64,000 bases of DNA from Ferrimonas futtsuensis DSM 18154 (GTDB lineage: Bacteria; Pseudomonadota; Gammaproteobacteria; Enterobacterales; Shewanellaceae). The notes beneath the pieces were generated by a model, which saw nothing but the letters and a program-made list of their open reading frames with translations, ran no database searches and had not been told where the DNA came from. Every line of letters begins with the position of its first letter. Position 1 is the first letter of the stretch. The DNA lies in contig NZ_AUGL01000002.1 of assembly GCF_000422645.1 (NCBI RefSeq), positions 310,001-374,000 of the forward strand. Reading direction: 5' to 3'. Positions 1 through 8,572 of the stretch are shown one piece after another. Position numbers and translations under genes: made by a program.

Positions 1-870
1 GAAGAGGTTTTGCAGGCTGAAGAGGCGTTGCGTGTCGGGCTGGACGGCTTAGTGGCGTCCGGTGCCCTCAAGGGCTATCGCCGGGCGTCTGACTCCCTGC
101 CTTCTCTGGCGCAGCAGCGGAGTGACCGTCAGCTTCTGGCCCGCCGTTATCAGAGCCCCGAACTGGAGTCCATGATGCTGGAGATGGGGTTTGCCCCGGG
201 TTTGTTGTCCAGTCTGTCTCAGACGATTCAGCAGGCCCCTTTACTCACTCCGGAACTTTGGCTGTCACAGGCCGCGTTGGCGCCCTTGCAGATGCAGTGG
301 CTGGGTCAAGGGGAGCATGGGTGGAGGACGGTGATCCTGCTCGAGGGAGTGGCCGACATCGACTCTCTGCGCGCCATCGCGGCTGGCAGTGGAGTAAGGT
401 ATCTGGACAGGGTGGAGGACCTCAGTCAGTTTATGGCGCATTATCGGCAGGCCTTGTCGGTGGTCATGGGGCTCATCCTGCTGGCGGCGTTGTTGCTGGT
501 GAGTCGCAGCTATGGTCTGAAATCCGCCATTCGAATACTGGCGCCCCCGACACTCTCTGCCCTGATGGTGCTGGCTCTGTGGGGCCTGCTGGGCACTCCC
601 CTTAACCTTTTCCATATGCTGGGGCTGTTGCTGATGTTTGGTATCGCCCTGGATCAATCCCTGTTTCTGGCAACCTCCGGTCCCACTGAGTTGGGCCGGT
701 GTGCCCTGGCCATCGGTCTGAGTGTGGTGTCCACAGTCGTCGCCTTCGGCATGCTGGGCCTGTCTCAGACGCCCGCCCTGGCGGCCTTTGGCCAAAGCCT
801 CAGCCTCGGATTAATGACGGCACTGGTGCTGTCCACCATGGCCCTGACAAATGATGAGAAGGACAGATAA
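1..870 (+). CDS. MMPL/RND-family exporter of the aryl-polyene cluster (5' truncated)
   Basis: Only the C-terminal 289 residues are present; the reading frame is open to base 1, so the true start lies outside the window. The visible part has a soluble stretch, then hydrophobic segments: one around the region reading ALSVVMGLILLAALLLV, then a block of four more helices up to the C-terminus, as in the last membrane domain of MMPL/RND exporters. In APE clusters such an exporter is thought to move the polyene lipid to the outer membrane. It ends two bases before the next gene, so it belongs to the same transcript. The family call rests on topology and context rather than on a catalytic motif. Confidence 0.8.
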   Translation, partial: EEVLQAEEALRVGLDGLVASGALKGYRRASDSLPSLAQQRSDRQLLARRYQSPELESMMLEMGFAPGLLSSLSQTIQQAPLLTPELWLSQAALAPLQMQWLGQGEHGWRTVILLEGVADIDSLRAIAAGSGVRYLDRVEDLSQFMAHYRQALSVVMGLILLAALLLVSRSYGLKSAIRILAPPTLSALMVLALWGLLGTPLNLFHMLGLLLMFGIALDQSLFLATSGPTELGRCALAIGLSVVSTVVAFGMLGLSQTPALAAFGQSLSLGLMTALVLSTMALTNDEKDR

Positions 871-872
871 AG

Positions 873-2090
873 ATGCACACGGAGAAGCGCACTGTGGTGG
901 TGATTGGTGCCGGCCCCTCTGGCGCACTGGTCAGCGCCTTGATGAAGAAGCAAGGGCGGGATGTGGTCGTATTGGAGCGGGATCGGTTTCCCCGATTCTC
1001 CATTGGAGAAAGCCTGCTGCCTCAATGCATGGCCTTCATGGAGCAGGCTGGCTTGCTGAATGCCGTAGAGCAGGGGGGCTACCAGCATAAGAACGGCGCC
1101 GCATTTGCCTGGGGTCAGCGGTACACCGAGTTCGATTTTCGCGAGAAGTTTTCTCCGGGACCGGGGACCACCTATCAGGTGCCCAGAGCCGATTTTGATA
1201 AACGCCTTGCCGACGCCGCCGAAGCCCAGGGAGTGGAGATTCGTTATGGCCATACCCTGGTGGGTGTGACTCTGCAGCAGAAGGGGGCCCAGCTCTGTGT
1301 GGAGGCCGATGGACAGAGCTATCGCATTGAGTGCGATTTTGTTCTAGATGCCAGCGGCTTTGGCCGGGTGCTGCCAAAGCTTCTCAAGCTCGAGCGACCC
1401 TCAGACTTTCCGTCGCGGCGGGCCATCTTCACCCACATCCAGGATAACGCCGAAGGCCGGTTCGATCGCAACAAGATCCTGATTACCGTCCACCCTGAGC
1501 ATCAGGACCTGTGGTTCTGGCTGATCCCCTTCTCAGATGGCCGTGCTTCTCTCGGCGTGGTGGGAGAGGAGCACTTCTTCAAGGAGGGGGTGCCCTGGGA
1601 GGAGCAGCTCAAGGCCTGGGTGGCCGCGACGCCCAGCCTGGCGTCTGTATTGACCGACAGCCAATTCGATCGTCCTGTCCAGAGCCTCAAGGGCTACTCT
1701 GCCGATGTTACCACTCTGGCAGACCCGCGTTTTGCCCTGCTGGGCAATGCGGGTGAGTTCCTGGATCCCGTGTTCTCGTCCGGAGTGACCATCGCCATGA
1801 AGTCGGCGGTGCTGGCCGCACAAGTGCTGGGGGAGCAGCTGGAGGGCAACACCGTGGATTGGCAGCAGCAGTATGCCAGGCCGCTCCAGCAGGGGGTCAA
1901 CACCTTCAAGACCTATGTCAAAGCCTGGTACCGAGGCGATTTTCAGACGCTGATGTTCCATCCCAATCCAAACAGTGACATACGTGATATGGTCAGTGCC
2001 ATTCTTGCAGGTTACGCCTGGGACGAGGCCAACCCTCTGGTTCGCGAAAGTGACCGCCGCCTGGCGGCCCTGGTGGCGTTATGTCAGTGA
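873..2090 (+). CDS. FAD-dependent oxidoreductase, flavin-halogenase-like, of the aryl-polyene cluster
   Basis: A 405-residue protein with an N-terminal FAD-binding Rossmann motif (G12-A-G-P-S-G17), the RFSIGESLLP segment typical of the flavin-dependent halogenase/geranylgeranyl reductase superfamily, and a WFWLIP sequence at residues 214-219 that fits the WxWxIP motif of flavin-dependent halogenases. FAD oxidoreductases of this kind are regular members of aryl-polyene and xanthomonadin-like clusters. WxWxIP is thought to keep the flavin from acting as a monooxygenase. Whether this enzyme halogenates the polyene head group or does another oxidation cannot be decided from sequence. Its 3' end overlaps the next gene by 10 bases, which implies coupled translation. 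Confidence 0.85.
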   Translation: MHTEKRTVVVIGAGPSGALVSALMKKQGRDVVVLERDRFPRFSIGESLLPQCMAFMEQAGLLNAVEQGGYQHKNGAAFAWGQRYTEFDFREKFSPGPGTTYQVPRADFDKRLADAAEAQGVEIRYGHTLVGVTLQQKGAQLCVEADGQSYRIECDFVLDASGFGRVLPKLLKLERPSDFPSRRAIFTHIQDNAEGRFDRNKILITVHPEHQDLWFWLIPFSDGRASLGVVGEEHFFKEGVPWEEQLKAWVAATPSLASVLTDSQFDRPVQSLKGYSADVTTLADPRFALLGNAGEFLDPVFSSGVTIAMKSAVLAAQVLGEQLEGNTVDWQQQYARPLQQGVNTFKTYVKAWYRGDFQTLMFHPNPNSDIRDMVSAILAGYAWDEANPLVRESDRRLAALVALCQ

Positions 2091-2644
2091 AGGGGCTTTT
2101 GACGCTGTTGCTGGCCCTGTTATTAAATGGCTGTGCTGTGCTGAAGGGGGAGACCTGCCCCTATCTGGCCCCCGGAGTCGGCTATTGTCTGTTGTCCCCT
2201 GCCGGGACGCTGAGCCAGAGGCAGATAGAGAAGATCGTCATCGAGGTGCCGGGCACACCCAAAATGACGCTTCAGGGGGTGCGTGAAAGCACGCCGGGAA
2301 GCATGGTGCTTGCGGCGACCGGGGCAGCCGGCCAGATCAGCTTATCCCTGAAATGGGACGGTCGGCATCTGGAGTCCCGCAACCATGGTTTGCCGGACAC
2401 CCTGGATCCGGCCTGGTTGTTGGCCATGGTTCAGCTGAGCGAATACCCTCTTGCCGGCGTGGAAGCGGCATTGAGTGGCGCGGGGTTGACGGAGACCACC
2501 ACAGGGGATCTGAGGCAGAGGCAGCTGTGGCAGGACAGCGAGCGGCTGATGACACTGAGCCATTCAAACAACTACACCCGGGTCGAGCATCATAATTATG
2601 GACTGACCATGACCATCAATACCTTGAGTCGGGAGGCTCTGTGA
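2081..2644 (+). CDS. DUF3261 lipoprotein of the aryl-polyene cluster
   Basis: A 187-residue protein with a lipoprotein signal (basic start, leucine-rich core and an LNGC lipobox ending at Cys18), so it is probably anchored in the outer membrane. The rest is a small globular domain that I recognise as the DUF3261 family found next to the exporter and ketosynthases in aryl-polyene clusters, where it presumably helps deliver or anchor the product. The function is unknown. It overlaps the halogenase-like gene upstream and the ketosynthase downstream, so it lies in the middle of a coupled operon. Confidence 0.8.
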   Translation: MSVKGLLTLLLALLLNGCAVLKGETCPYLAPGVGYCLLSPAGTLSQRQIEKIVIEVPGTPKMTLQGVRESTPGSMVLAATGAAGQISLSLKWDGRHLESRNHGLPDTLDPAWLLAMVQLSEYPLAGVEAALSGAGLTETTTGDLRQRQLWQDSERLMTLSHSNNYTRVEHHNYGLTMTINTLSREAL

Positions 2645-3822
2645 CCAGCTATCGATTGAGCCCTCCGGCACTGTTTTCCTCGCTTGGACAGGATATTCAG
2701 ACATTGGTGGACCGGGTGCTCGGCAGCCGCCAGCCCATTATGACCCCCTCGGACAGCTTCGGTGGTGAGCGAAATTACGTGGTGGGTCAGGCTCCGAATC
2801 TGGACCGGCCTCTGCCGCAACACCTGAACCACTGGGATTGTCGCAACAACCGCATGTTGGCGGTCTGCTGTGATCGGGTTGCGGCGCAGGTCGAGGCGCT
2901 GAAGACTCAGCATGGCGGCGAACGCATTGCCGTGGTTCTGGGGACCTCCACCTCCGGCATTGAGGAGTATGAACTGACCCTCGCCGAAGAACAGGCCGGC
3001 GAGCCGGTGCGTGACTATCACTACCGTAAGCAGGAGATGGGCACCGCCGCCCTGTTTGTGGCGGAACGGTTTGAGCTTGAAGGCTGTGCCTACACCGTAT
3101 CCACCGCCTGCTCTTCTGCGGCAAAGGCGATGGCCTCTGCCGCAAGGCTGCTCGACTGTGGCCTGGCCGATGCGGTTATCTGTGGCGGCAGCGACAGCCT
3201 GTGCAAACTGACCGTCAATGGATTTGATGCCCTGGAGTCCTATTCCGACAACCAGTGTTCACCGTTAACCCGGGAGCGCGATGGCATCAACATCGGAGAA
3301 GCTGCGGTGCTCTTCGTGATGACCCGTGAACCCGGCGGCATTCGTCTGGTGGGGGCCGGGGAGAGCAGTGATGCGCATCATGTGTCAGCGCCGCACCCGC
3401 AGGGCCGGGGTGCCGAGGCGGCCATGAGGCAGGCTCTGCAATCAGCCTCTCTGGAGCCTGAGCACCTGGATTACATCAACCTGCATGGCACCGGCACGCC
3501 ACTGAACGACAAGATGGAGTGTGCCGCTATTGAGCGTCTGTGTGGCGACCGGGTTCCGGTGAGCAGCACCAAAACCCTGACCGGACATACCCTGGGTGTC
3601 GCGGGTGCGCTGGAGGCCGCCCTGTGCTGGGGGCTGCTCAGCGACTGCAACCCCGAACGGAAACTGCCGCCTCAGTTGCTGTTTGGAGAGAAAGACCCTG
3701 AGCTGGCAGAGGTTCGCCTGGCCAGCGAGCTCGACAGGCTGCCTGCAGGTGGACGCATTTTAAGTAACTCTTTTGCCTTTGGTGGCAGCAACATAGCCCT
3801 TATATTGGAGCGCGAAAGCTAA
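2641..3822 (+). CDS. Beta-ketoacyl-ACP synthase (aryl-polyene ketosynthase)
   Basis: A 393-residue thiolase-fold condensing enzyme. The catalytic triad is complete: nucleophile Cys157 (STACSSAAK), His282 (HGTGTP) and His316 (TLTGHTLG). It starts with GTG at 2641, overlapping the stop codon of the lipoprotein gene by four bases. APE clusters carry two or three ketosynthases that iteratively extend an aryl starter with malonyl-ACP; this copy, which sits before the dehydratase, corresponds by position to the first one. Because the active site is intact it should be a working condensing enzyme rather than a chain-length factor. Confidence 0.92.
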   Translation: MTSYRLSPPALFSSLGQDIQTLVDRVLGSRQPIMTPSDSFGGERNYVVGQAPNLDRPLPQHLNHWDCRNNRMLAVCCDRVAAQVEALKTQHGGERIAVVLGTSTSGIEEYELTLAEEQAGEPVRDYHYRKQEMGTAALFVAERFELEGCAYTVSTACSSAAKAMASAARLLDCGLADAVICGGSDSLCKLTVNGFDALESYSDNQCSPLTRERDGINIGEAAVLFVMTREPGGIRLVGAGESSDAHHVSAPHPQGRGAEAAMRQALQSASLEPEHLDYINLHGTGTPLNDKMECAAIERLCGDRVPVSSTKTLTGHTLGVAGALEAALCWGLLSDCNPERKLPPQLLFGEKDPELAEVRLASELDRLPAGGRILSNSFAFGGSNIALILERES

Positions 3823-3824
3823 TC

Positions 3825-4277
3825 ATGACCCATCCTCTTTCTCAATACCTGCCCCATGATGAGCCGATGATTCTCATTGATGAGCTGGTATCCCTTGAGG
3901 CCGAGAGCCTGAGCTGTAAGGTGACTCTGAGTGAAGACTCTCCCTTCTATGACCCTGACTCCGGGCGGGTGCCCGAATGGGTGGGCATGGAGTATATGGC
4001 TCAGACCGTGGCCACTCTCGCTGGCGTGGAAGCACGGGGCAGAGGGGAGGAGGTACGCATTGGCTTTCTGCTGGGAACCCGAAAATACCAGGTTCACGAA
4101 CGCGCTTTTGCTCTCAATACGCCCTACACCATCCGGGTAGAGCGTCTTTATCAGGATGAAGACGGCATGGCCAACTTCCAATGTGACATTTTCCGGGGGC
4201 AGGCCCCGGTAGCCAGTGCCAGGATCAATGTCTTTCAGCCCAACAACGTCAACGAATACCTAGGATTTCCCTCATGA
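3825..4277 (+). CDS. 3-hydroxyacyl-ACP dehydratase, ApeP-like hotdog protein
   Basis: A 150-residue single hotdog-fold protein. The N-terminal stretch YLPHDEPMILIDELVSLE is the usual opening of FabA/FabZ-type and ApeP-type dehydratases, and VGMEYMAQTVATLAG is the central hotdog helix. In the polyene pathway it removes water from the 3-hydroxyacyl intermediate to give each new double bond. It starts two bases after the ketosynthase stop and overlaps the start of the reductase gene by four bases, placing dehydration and ketoreduction next to each other in the operon. Confidence 0.88.
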   Translation: MTHPLSQYLPHDEPMILIDELVSLEAESLSCKVTLSEDSPFYDPDSGRVPEWVGMEYMAQTVATLAGVEARGRGEEVRIGFLLGTRKYQVHERAFALNTPYTIRVERLYQDEDGMANFQCDIFRGQAPVASARINVFQPNNVNEYLGFPS

Positions 4278-4999
4278 CACGACGCATTTTAGTTACCGGT
4301 GCCAGCCGGGGAATCGGACGTGCCATTGCTTTGAAGCTGGCCGGTCCTGATGTCGAACTGGTGCTGCACTATCACAGCAACAGCGCCGCGGCCGAATCGG
4401 TGGCCCAAGAGGTGGAAGCCCTGGGCAGCCGGGCCAGCCTGGTTCGTTTCGACCTGGCCGACGGCGACGCTTGTCGCACCGCCCTGGAGCAGGATATTGA
4501 GGCCCGTGGTGCCTACTATGGGGTCGTGTGCAACGCAGGGATCAGTGACGATGCTGCTTTCCCCGCCATGTCAGAGGAGAGCTGGGACAGGGTGCTGCGC
4601 ACCAACCTCGATGGCTTCTATCATGTGGTGCACCCGGTAGTGATGCCCATGGTCCAGGGGCGCAAAGGCGGCCGCATCATCACTCTCTCTTCCCTCTCAG
4701 GAGTGGCCGGAAATCGCGGCCAGGTCAACTACAGCGCCGCCAAGGCCGGAATCATCGGTGCCACCAAGGCCCTGGCTCTGGAGTTGGCCAAGAGAAAGAT
4801 CACCGTTAACTGTGTGGCGCCCGGACTCATTGACACCGACATGACCGACGGTCTGGATGAGAAGATGCTCAAGGATCAGATCCCGGCTCGCCGTTTCGGA
4901 AAGCCGGAAGAGGTGGCTGCTACTGTGGCCTTTCTCATGAGTGATGACGCCGCGTACATCACCCGTCAGGTGATTTCGGTGAACGGAGGCATGTTGTGA
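4274..4999 (+). CDS. 3-oxoacyl-ACP reductase, FabG-like
   Basis: A 241-residue classical short-chain dehydrogenase. It has the NADPH-binding TGASRGIG motif near the N-terminus, the CNAG motif, and the catalytic set Ser140, Tyr153 and Lys157 (YSAAK). The C-terminus ends in the usual VNGGML. It reduces the 3-ketoacyl-ACP made by the neighbouring ketosynthases during polyene elongation. It is embedded in the APE operon, overlapping both neighbours by four bases, so it is the dedicated pathway copy and not the housekeeping fatty acid fabG. Confidence 0.92.
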   Translation: MTRRILVTGASRGIGRAIALKLAGPDVELVLHYHSNSAAAESVAQEVEALGSRASLVRFDLADGDACRTALEQDIEARGAYYGVVCNAGISDDAAFPAMSEESWDRVLRTNLDGFYHVVHPVVMPMVQGRKGGRIITLSSLSGVAGNRGQVNYSAAKAGIIGATKALALELAKRKITVNCVAPGLIDTDMTDGLDEKMLKDQIPARRFGKPEEVAATVAFLMSDDAAYITRQVISVNGGML

Positions 5000-6216
5000 A
5001 GCGAGTCGTGGTCACCGGTATGGCCGGTATCTCCCCCATAGGTCAGGACTGGTCGAGCGTTCAGGCGCGCATGGCCAAAGGGGATAATGCCGTGGTGCGT
5101 ATGGAGGCGTGGGACAGTGCCGAGCAGATGCATACCCGCCTGGCTTGCCCTGTAACCGATTTTGAAAAGCCCGCCCACTACAAGCGTAAGGCGGTGCGTT
5201 CCATGGGACGGGTGTCGCTGATGGCCACGGTTGCCACCGAGCGGGCCCTCGACGATGCCGGCCTGTTGGGAGATCCCGTTATCCAGAGTGGTGCCATGGG
5301 GGTCGCCTATGGCTCCTCGACGGGGTCTACCGATCCCATCAAGGCGTTTGGCCGTCTGCTTGATGACGGCGACATGACCGGGGTGACGGCCACCAGTTAT
5401 ATCCAGATGATGGCCCACACCACCGCAGTCAATGTGGGGGTGTTCTTTGGCCTGAAAGGGCGGGTTCATACCACCTCCAGTGCCTGTACGTCGGGAAGCC
5501 AGGCCATAGGCTATGCCTTCGAGGCGATCCGCAGCGGCCGCCAGACGATGATGGTGGCCGGCGGTGCCGAAGAGCTGTGTATCTCTGAAGCGGCGGTATT
5601 CGACACCCTGTTTGCCACCAGCACCCGTAATGATCAGCCGCAGCAGACGCCTCGTCCATTTGACCGAGACAGGGATGGCCTGGTGATTGGTGAAGGTGCC
5701 TGCACCCTGATACTGGAGGAGCGGGAGCACGCCCTGGCCCGTGGCGCCACCATCTACGCCGAAGTGCTTGGTTTTGGCACCAACAGCGATGGCTTGCATG
5801 TGACCCAACCCAATCAGGAAACCATGGCGGTGGCCATGCAGCAGGCCCTGGATGACGCCGATCTGAGCGCTGACGACATCGGTTATGTGTGTGCTCACGG
5901 CACCGCCACCGACAGGGGCGATGTGGCCGAGAGCAACGCCACCGCGGCGGTGCTGGGCCGCAAGCCCATCAGTTCTTTGAAAAGCTATGTTGGCCATACC
6001 CTGGGGGCCTGTGGTGCCCTGGAAGCCTGGTGGAGCATCGAGATGATGCGACAGGGTTGGTTTGCGCCCACCATTAACCTGGATCAGGTCGATGAGCTGT
6101 GCGGTGATCTGGACTACATCACCGGGTCGGGCCGCAAGATGGTGATAGACAAAGTGATGAGCAATAACTTTGCGTTTGGCGGCATCAACACCTCGTTGAT
6201 CTTCGCTCGTCCATAA
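4996..6216 (+). CDS. Beta-ketoacyl-ACP synthase II-like (FabF-like) of the aryl-polyene cluster
   Basis: A 406-residue KAS II type condensing enzyme with an intact triad: Cys164 (SSACTSGSQ), His301 (AHGTATDRGD) and His334 (YVGHTLGACGALE). It starts at GTG 4996, overlapping the reductase stop. It is the second ketosynthase of the cluster and is more FabF-like than the first; in characterised APE systems this type carries out chain extension with the reductase and dehydratase encoded just upstream. Its stop codon TAA shares its last base with the ATG of the following radical SAM gene. Confidence 0.92.
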   Translation: MKRVVVTGMAGISPIGQDWSSVQARMAKGDNAVVRMEAWDSAEQMHTRLACPVTDFEKPAHYKRKAVRSMGRVSLMATVATERALDDAGLLGDPVIQSGAMGVAYGSSTGSTDPIKAFGRLLDDGDMTGVTATSYIQMMAHTTAVNVGVFFGLKGRVHTTSSACTSGSQAIGYAFEAIRSGRQTMMVAGGAEELCISEAAVFDTLFATSTRNDQPQQTPRPFDRDRDGLVIGEGACTLILEEREHALARGATIYAEVLGFGTNSDGLHVTQPNQETMAVAMQQALDDADLSADDIGYVCAHGTATDRGDVAESNATAAVLGRKPISSLKSYVGHTLGACGALEAWWSIEMMRQGWFAPTINLDQVDELCGDLDYITGSGRKMVIDKVMSNNFAFGGINTSLIFARP

Positions 6217-7619
6217 TGCCCAACGCCCCGGATTCACGGGGCGCCTCTACTGTTTTTAGGGATTTTGCTGTGCCCCACCTGACCCTGGTCTCCGCCAATC
6301 GTTTTACTACCCCCTATCCCGTCTATCCCCTGGGATTGAGTTATTTGAAGAGCTATCTCAACCGGGAGTGGCCCGATCTCAGAGTGTCCCTGGTGGACAT
6401 GAATATGATGGGAGGCAAGGAGCTTACCCAGAGAATTCAGGGGTTGGCGCCGGATTACGTTGCCGTGTCTCTGCGCAACATTGACGATGTGGACCAAATC
6501 CATAAACGCAGCTTTGTCGAGGGCTATGGGGAGGTGATCCGGGCTGTTCGTAAGGGCACACAGGCGCCGGTTATCCTTGGTGGTGCTGGCTACTCTCTGT
6601 TTCCGGAGCGGCTGTTGACCGAACTCGAGGGCGATTTTGGCCTGGTGGGGGAGGGGGAGCAGTCCCTGATCGATCTGATTCGGGCCCTGGAGGGAGGGGG
6701 AGAGCTGACTCAGGTGGATGGCTTGGTACGTCGGGACGGCGTCGATTGTCAGTTGCAGCCCAGGTGCGGCTATATCGACAACCCCACCCTGACCTTTGAT
6801 CCTGAGCTGGTGGCTCACTACTGGCAGCGAAGCGGCATGCTCAATATCCAGACCAAGCGTGGCTGCCCCCATAAATGTGTCTATTGCAGTTATCCGCTGA
6901 TTGACGGCACCCGGGTGCGCAACCTGCCGGTGGAGCAGATTGTCACCACCTTGAGGGAGGCCTGGGACAGTCACGGCATCGATTATGTGTTTTTCACCGA
7001 TTCGGTGTTTAACCTCAATCCGGACTTCAACGAGTCGCTATCTCGTGCCCTCATCAAAGAGGGGCTGCCTACCAAGTGGGGCGCCTATTTCGCTCCCCAC
7101 AGGTTAAGCGCCTCTCAGCTCGCGCTCTATCAGCAGGCGGGGCTGACCCACCTGGAGTTTGGTACCGAAGCCCTGTCGGACATCACCCTGGAAAGTTACG
7201 GCAAGCCGTTTCGGGTCAAGCATGTGCAGCGCACCGCCGAACTGGCCGCCGATCTCGGGATTCATCAGGCTCACTTTATGATCATGGGGGGCTGGGGTGA
7301 GACCACCCAGAGCATCGAGGAGACGCTGGTTAATGCAGATACCCTGGCGGATACCGTATTCTTTCCCTATTTCGGCATGAGGGTGTATCCCAACACCCTG
7401 TTGGCCAAGACGATGATCCAGCAGGGGCTGTTGTCAGCCGAAGACGATCTGCTGGCGCCTCGCTATTATCAGAGCCCTGATCTGGATCTGGAAGGGTTCA
7501 GGAGCAGGCTGAAAGCTGCGAGACAACGCTGGGTACTGCCCGATGAGGATCTCAGTGGCAATATTGAGATGCTGAGAAAGCTGGGTAAGCGAGGACCTCT
7601 TTGGGAGTACATCCTCTAG
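6216..7619 (+). CDS. B12-binding domain radical SAM protein
   Basis: A 467-residue protein with an N-terminal cobalamin-binding type Rossmann domain (about residues 20-150) and a central radical SAM domain carrying the CxxxCxxC cluster motif (Cys217, Cys221, Cys224). No DxHxxG motif is visible in the B12 domain, as in many class B radical SAM proteins. Such enzymes usually methylate unactivated carbons or rearrange lipids. The ATG overlaps the last base of the ketosynthase stop, so it is probably translated with the pathway and may modify the polyene lipid. I recall related proteins being labelled as lipid-biosynthesis B12/radical SAM enzymes, but could not check. A GTG at 6270 is a possible later start. 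Confidence 0.85.
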   Translation: MPNAPDSRGASTVFRDFAVPHLTLVSANRFTTPYPVYPLGLSYLKSYLNREWPDLRVSLVDMNMMGGKELTQRIQGLAPDYVAVSLRNIDDVDQIHKRSFVEGYGEVIRAVRKGTQAPVILGGAGYSLFPERLLTELEGDFGLVGEGEQSLIDLIRALEGGGELTQVDGLVRRDGVDCQLQPRCGYIDNPTLTFDPELVAHYWQRSGMLNIQTKRGCPHKCVYCSYPLIDGTRVRNLPVEQIVTTLREAWDSHGIDYVFFTDSVFNLNPDFNESLSRALIKEGLPTKWGAYFAPHRLSASQLALYQQAGLTHLEFGTEALSDITLESYGKPFRVKHVQRTAELAADLGIHQAHFMIMGGWGETTQSIEETLVNADTLADTVFFPYFGMRVYPNTLLAKTMIQQGLLSAEDDLLAPRYYQSPDLDLEGFRSRLKAARQRWVLPDEDLSGNIEMLRKLGKRGPLWEYIL

Positions 7620-7775
7620 AGGGGAAGACGGGCGTCACTCGACCCCAGAACGACGGCCAATCAATTTACTAAAACCATTGATTTTAAAAACGTTATCGAA
7701 TTAAATCGGTGTCAGGCTTTGTTTAGGGTGGCCTAGGCTGCTCTGTTTTTGAGATGACGACTATTGGAGAGAGCC

Positions 7776-8519
7776 GTGCAGCTATTAAAAAAGTACCTGA
7801 GTGTTGCCTTGATGCTGTTCTGCAGCAGCAGTTGGGCTGAAGAGTTTGATCTTAACTATTACCAGCAGATTTTCGAGCATGGCTCCAGGGTGGAGCAAAC
7901 TGCCGCAGCGTCAACCCTGGAATGGTCTGGCCTGAGTGACGAGGCCCTGTTCGACGTGGTCGCCGCCAACCTGGAGCAGGCCGCTCCCGAGGCCAAGAGC
8001 AAGGCAAGCATTGATCATGTGGCCTGGTTGCTGAAGGCACTGGCGTTTTCCGGCAACGAGAAATATCGGGCAGAGATTCAGAAGTACACCCAGAGCGGTT
8101 TCCACAAGAAGGTACGCAAGTACGCCAAGAAGTCGTTGGGCTACCTGGATCAGCATAAGCTATGGAACCCCATCATCAACGATGCTGATGGATTCAAACA
8201 GGGTGAGTCTCTGCAAGACAACCGTCTGGCCAACATGATCCGCAGTGATGTGCTGGAGCTAAACCGCATTGGCGCCAAGCGGGTGCATTATGAGCATAAC
8301 TATACCCCATACCTGCTGGAAACCCTGGCAGCGGAGCTCAAAGCCAAGGCGCCCACCATGGCGGATGACAAGTTGACCGTGGATGCCTATGCCTGGATGG
8401 CCAAAGCGGTGGCAGGCTCGGGTGAGCCTCAATATCGCCCATTGATCGAGCAGCTGTCCAAAGAGGCGGGTGCGTCAAAGATGCGAAAGTATGCCAGGAA
8501 GTATCTGAACTACTTTTGA
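7776..8519 (+). CDS. Secreted helical-repeat protein of unknown function
   Basis: I do not recognise a family. GTG 7776 is chosen as start because GGAGAG (7766-7771) sits five bases upstream; a TTG at 7764 would overlap that site. The 247-residue product has a signal peptide with a likely cut after SWA (about residue 21). The mature part is alpha-helical and contains an internal duplication: a segment ending in KVRKYAKKSLGYL and one ending in KMRKYARKYLNYF, each preceded by a similar WLLKAL / WMAKAV helix, suggesting HEAT-like repeats. It is monocistronic and followed by a strong terminator. Its location just after the polyene cluster may be coincidental. Confidence 0.75.
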   Translation: MQLLKKYLSVALMLFCSSSWAEEFDLNYYQQIFEHGSRVEQTAAASTLEWSGLSDEALFDVVAANLEQAAPEAKSKASIDHVAWLLKALAFSGNEKYRAEIQKYTQSGFHKKVRKYAKKSLGYLDQHKLWNPIINDADGFKQGESLQDNRLANMIRSDVLELNRIGAKRVHYEHNYTPYLLETLAAELKAKAPTMADDKLTVDAYAWMAKAVAGSGEPQYRPLIEQLSKEAGASKMRKYARKYLNYF

Positions 8520-8533
8520 TATATAGATTCAAG

Positions 8534-8560
8534 AAAAGGGGCGCCGAGCGCCCCTTTTTT
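8534..8560 (+). terminator. Rho-independent terminator after the secreted repeat protein
   Basis: A GC-rich hairpin (ggggcg, loop, cgcccc; 8538-8554) is followed by six T residues. It stands between two convergent genes; the A-run on the left side is short, so it works best for the plus-strand gene. Confidence 0.85.
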
Positions 8561-8572
8561 ATGCAGACGTGA

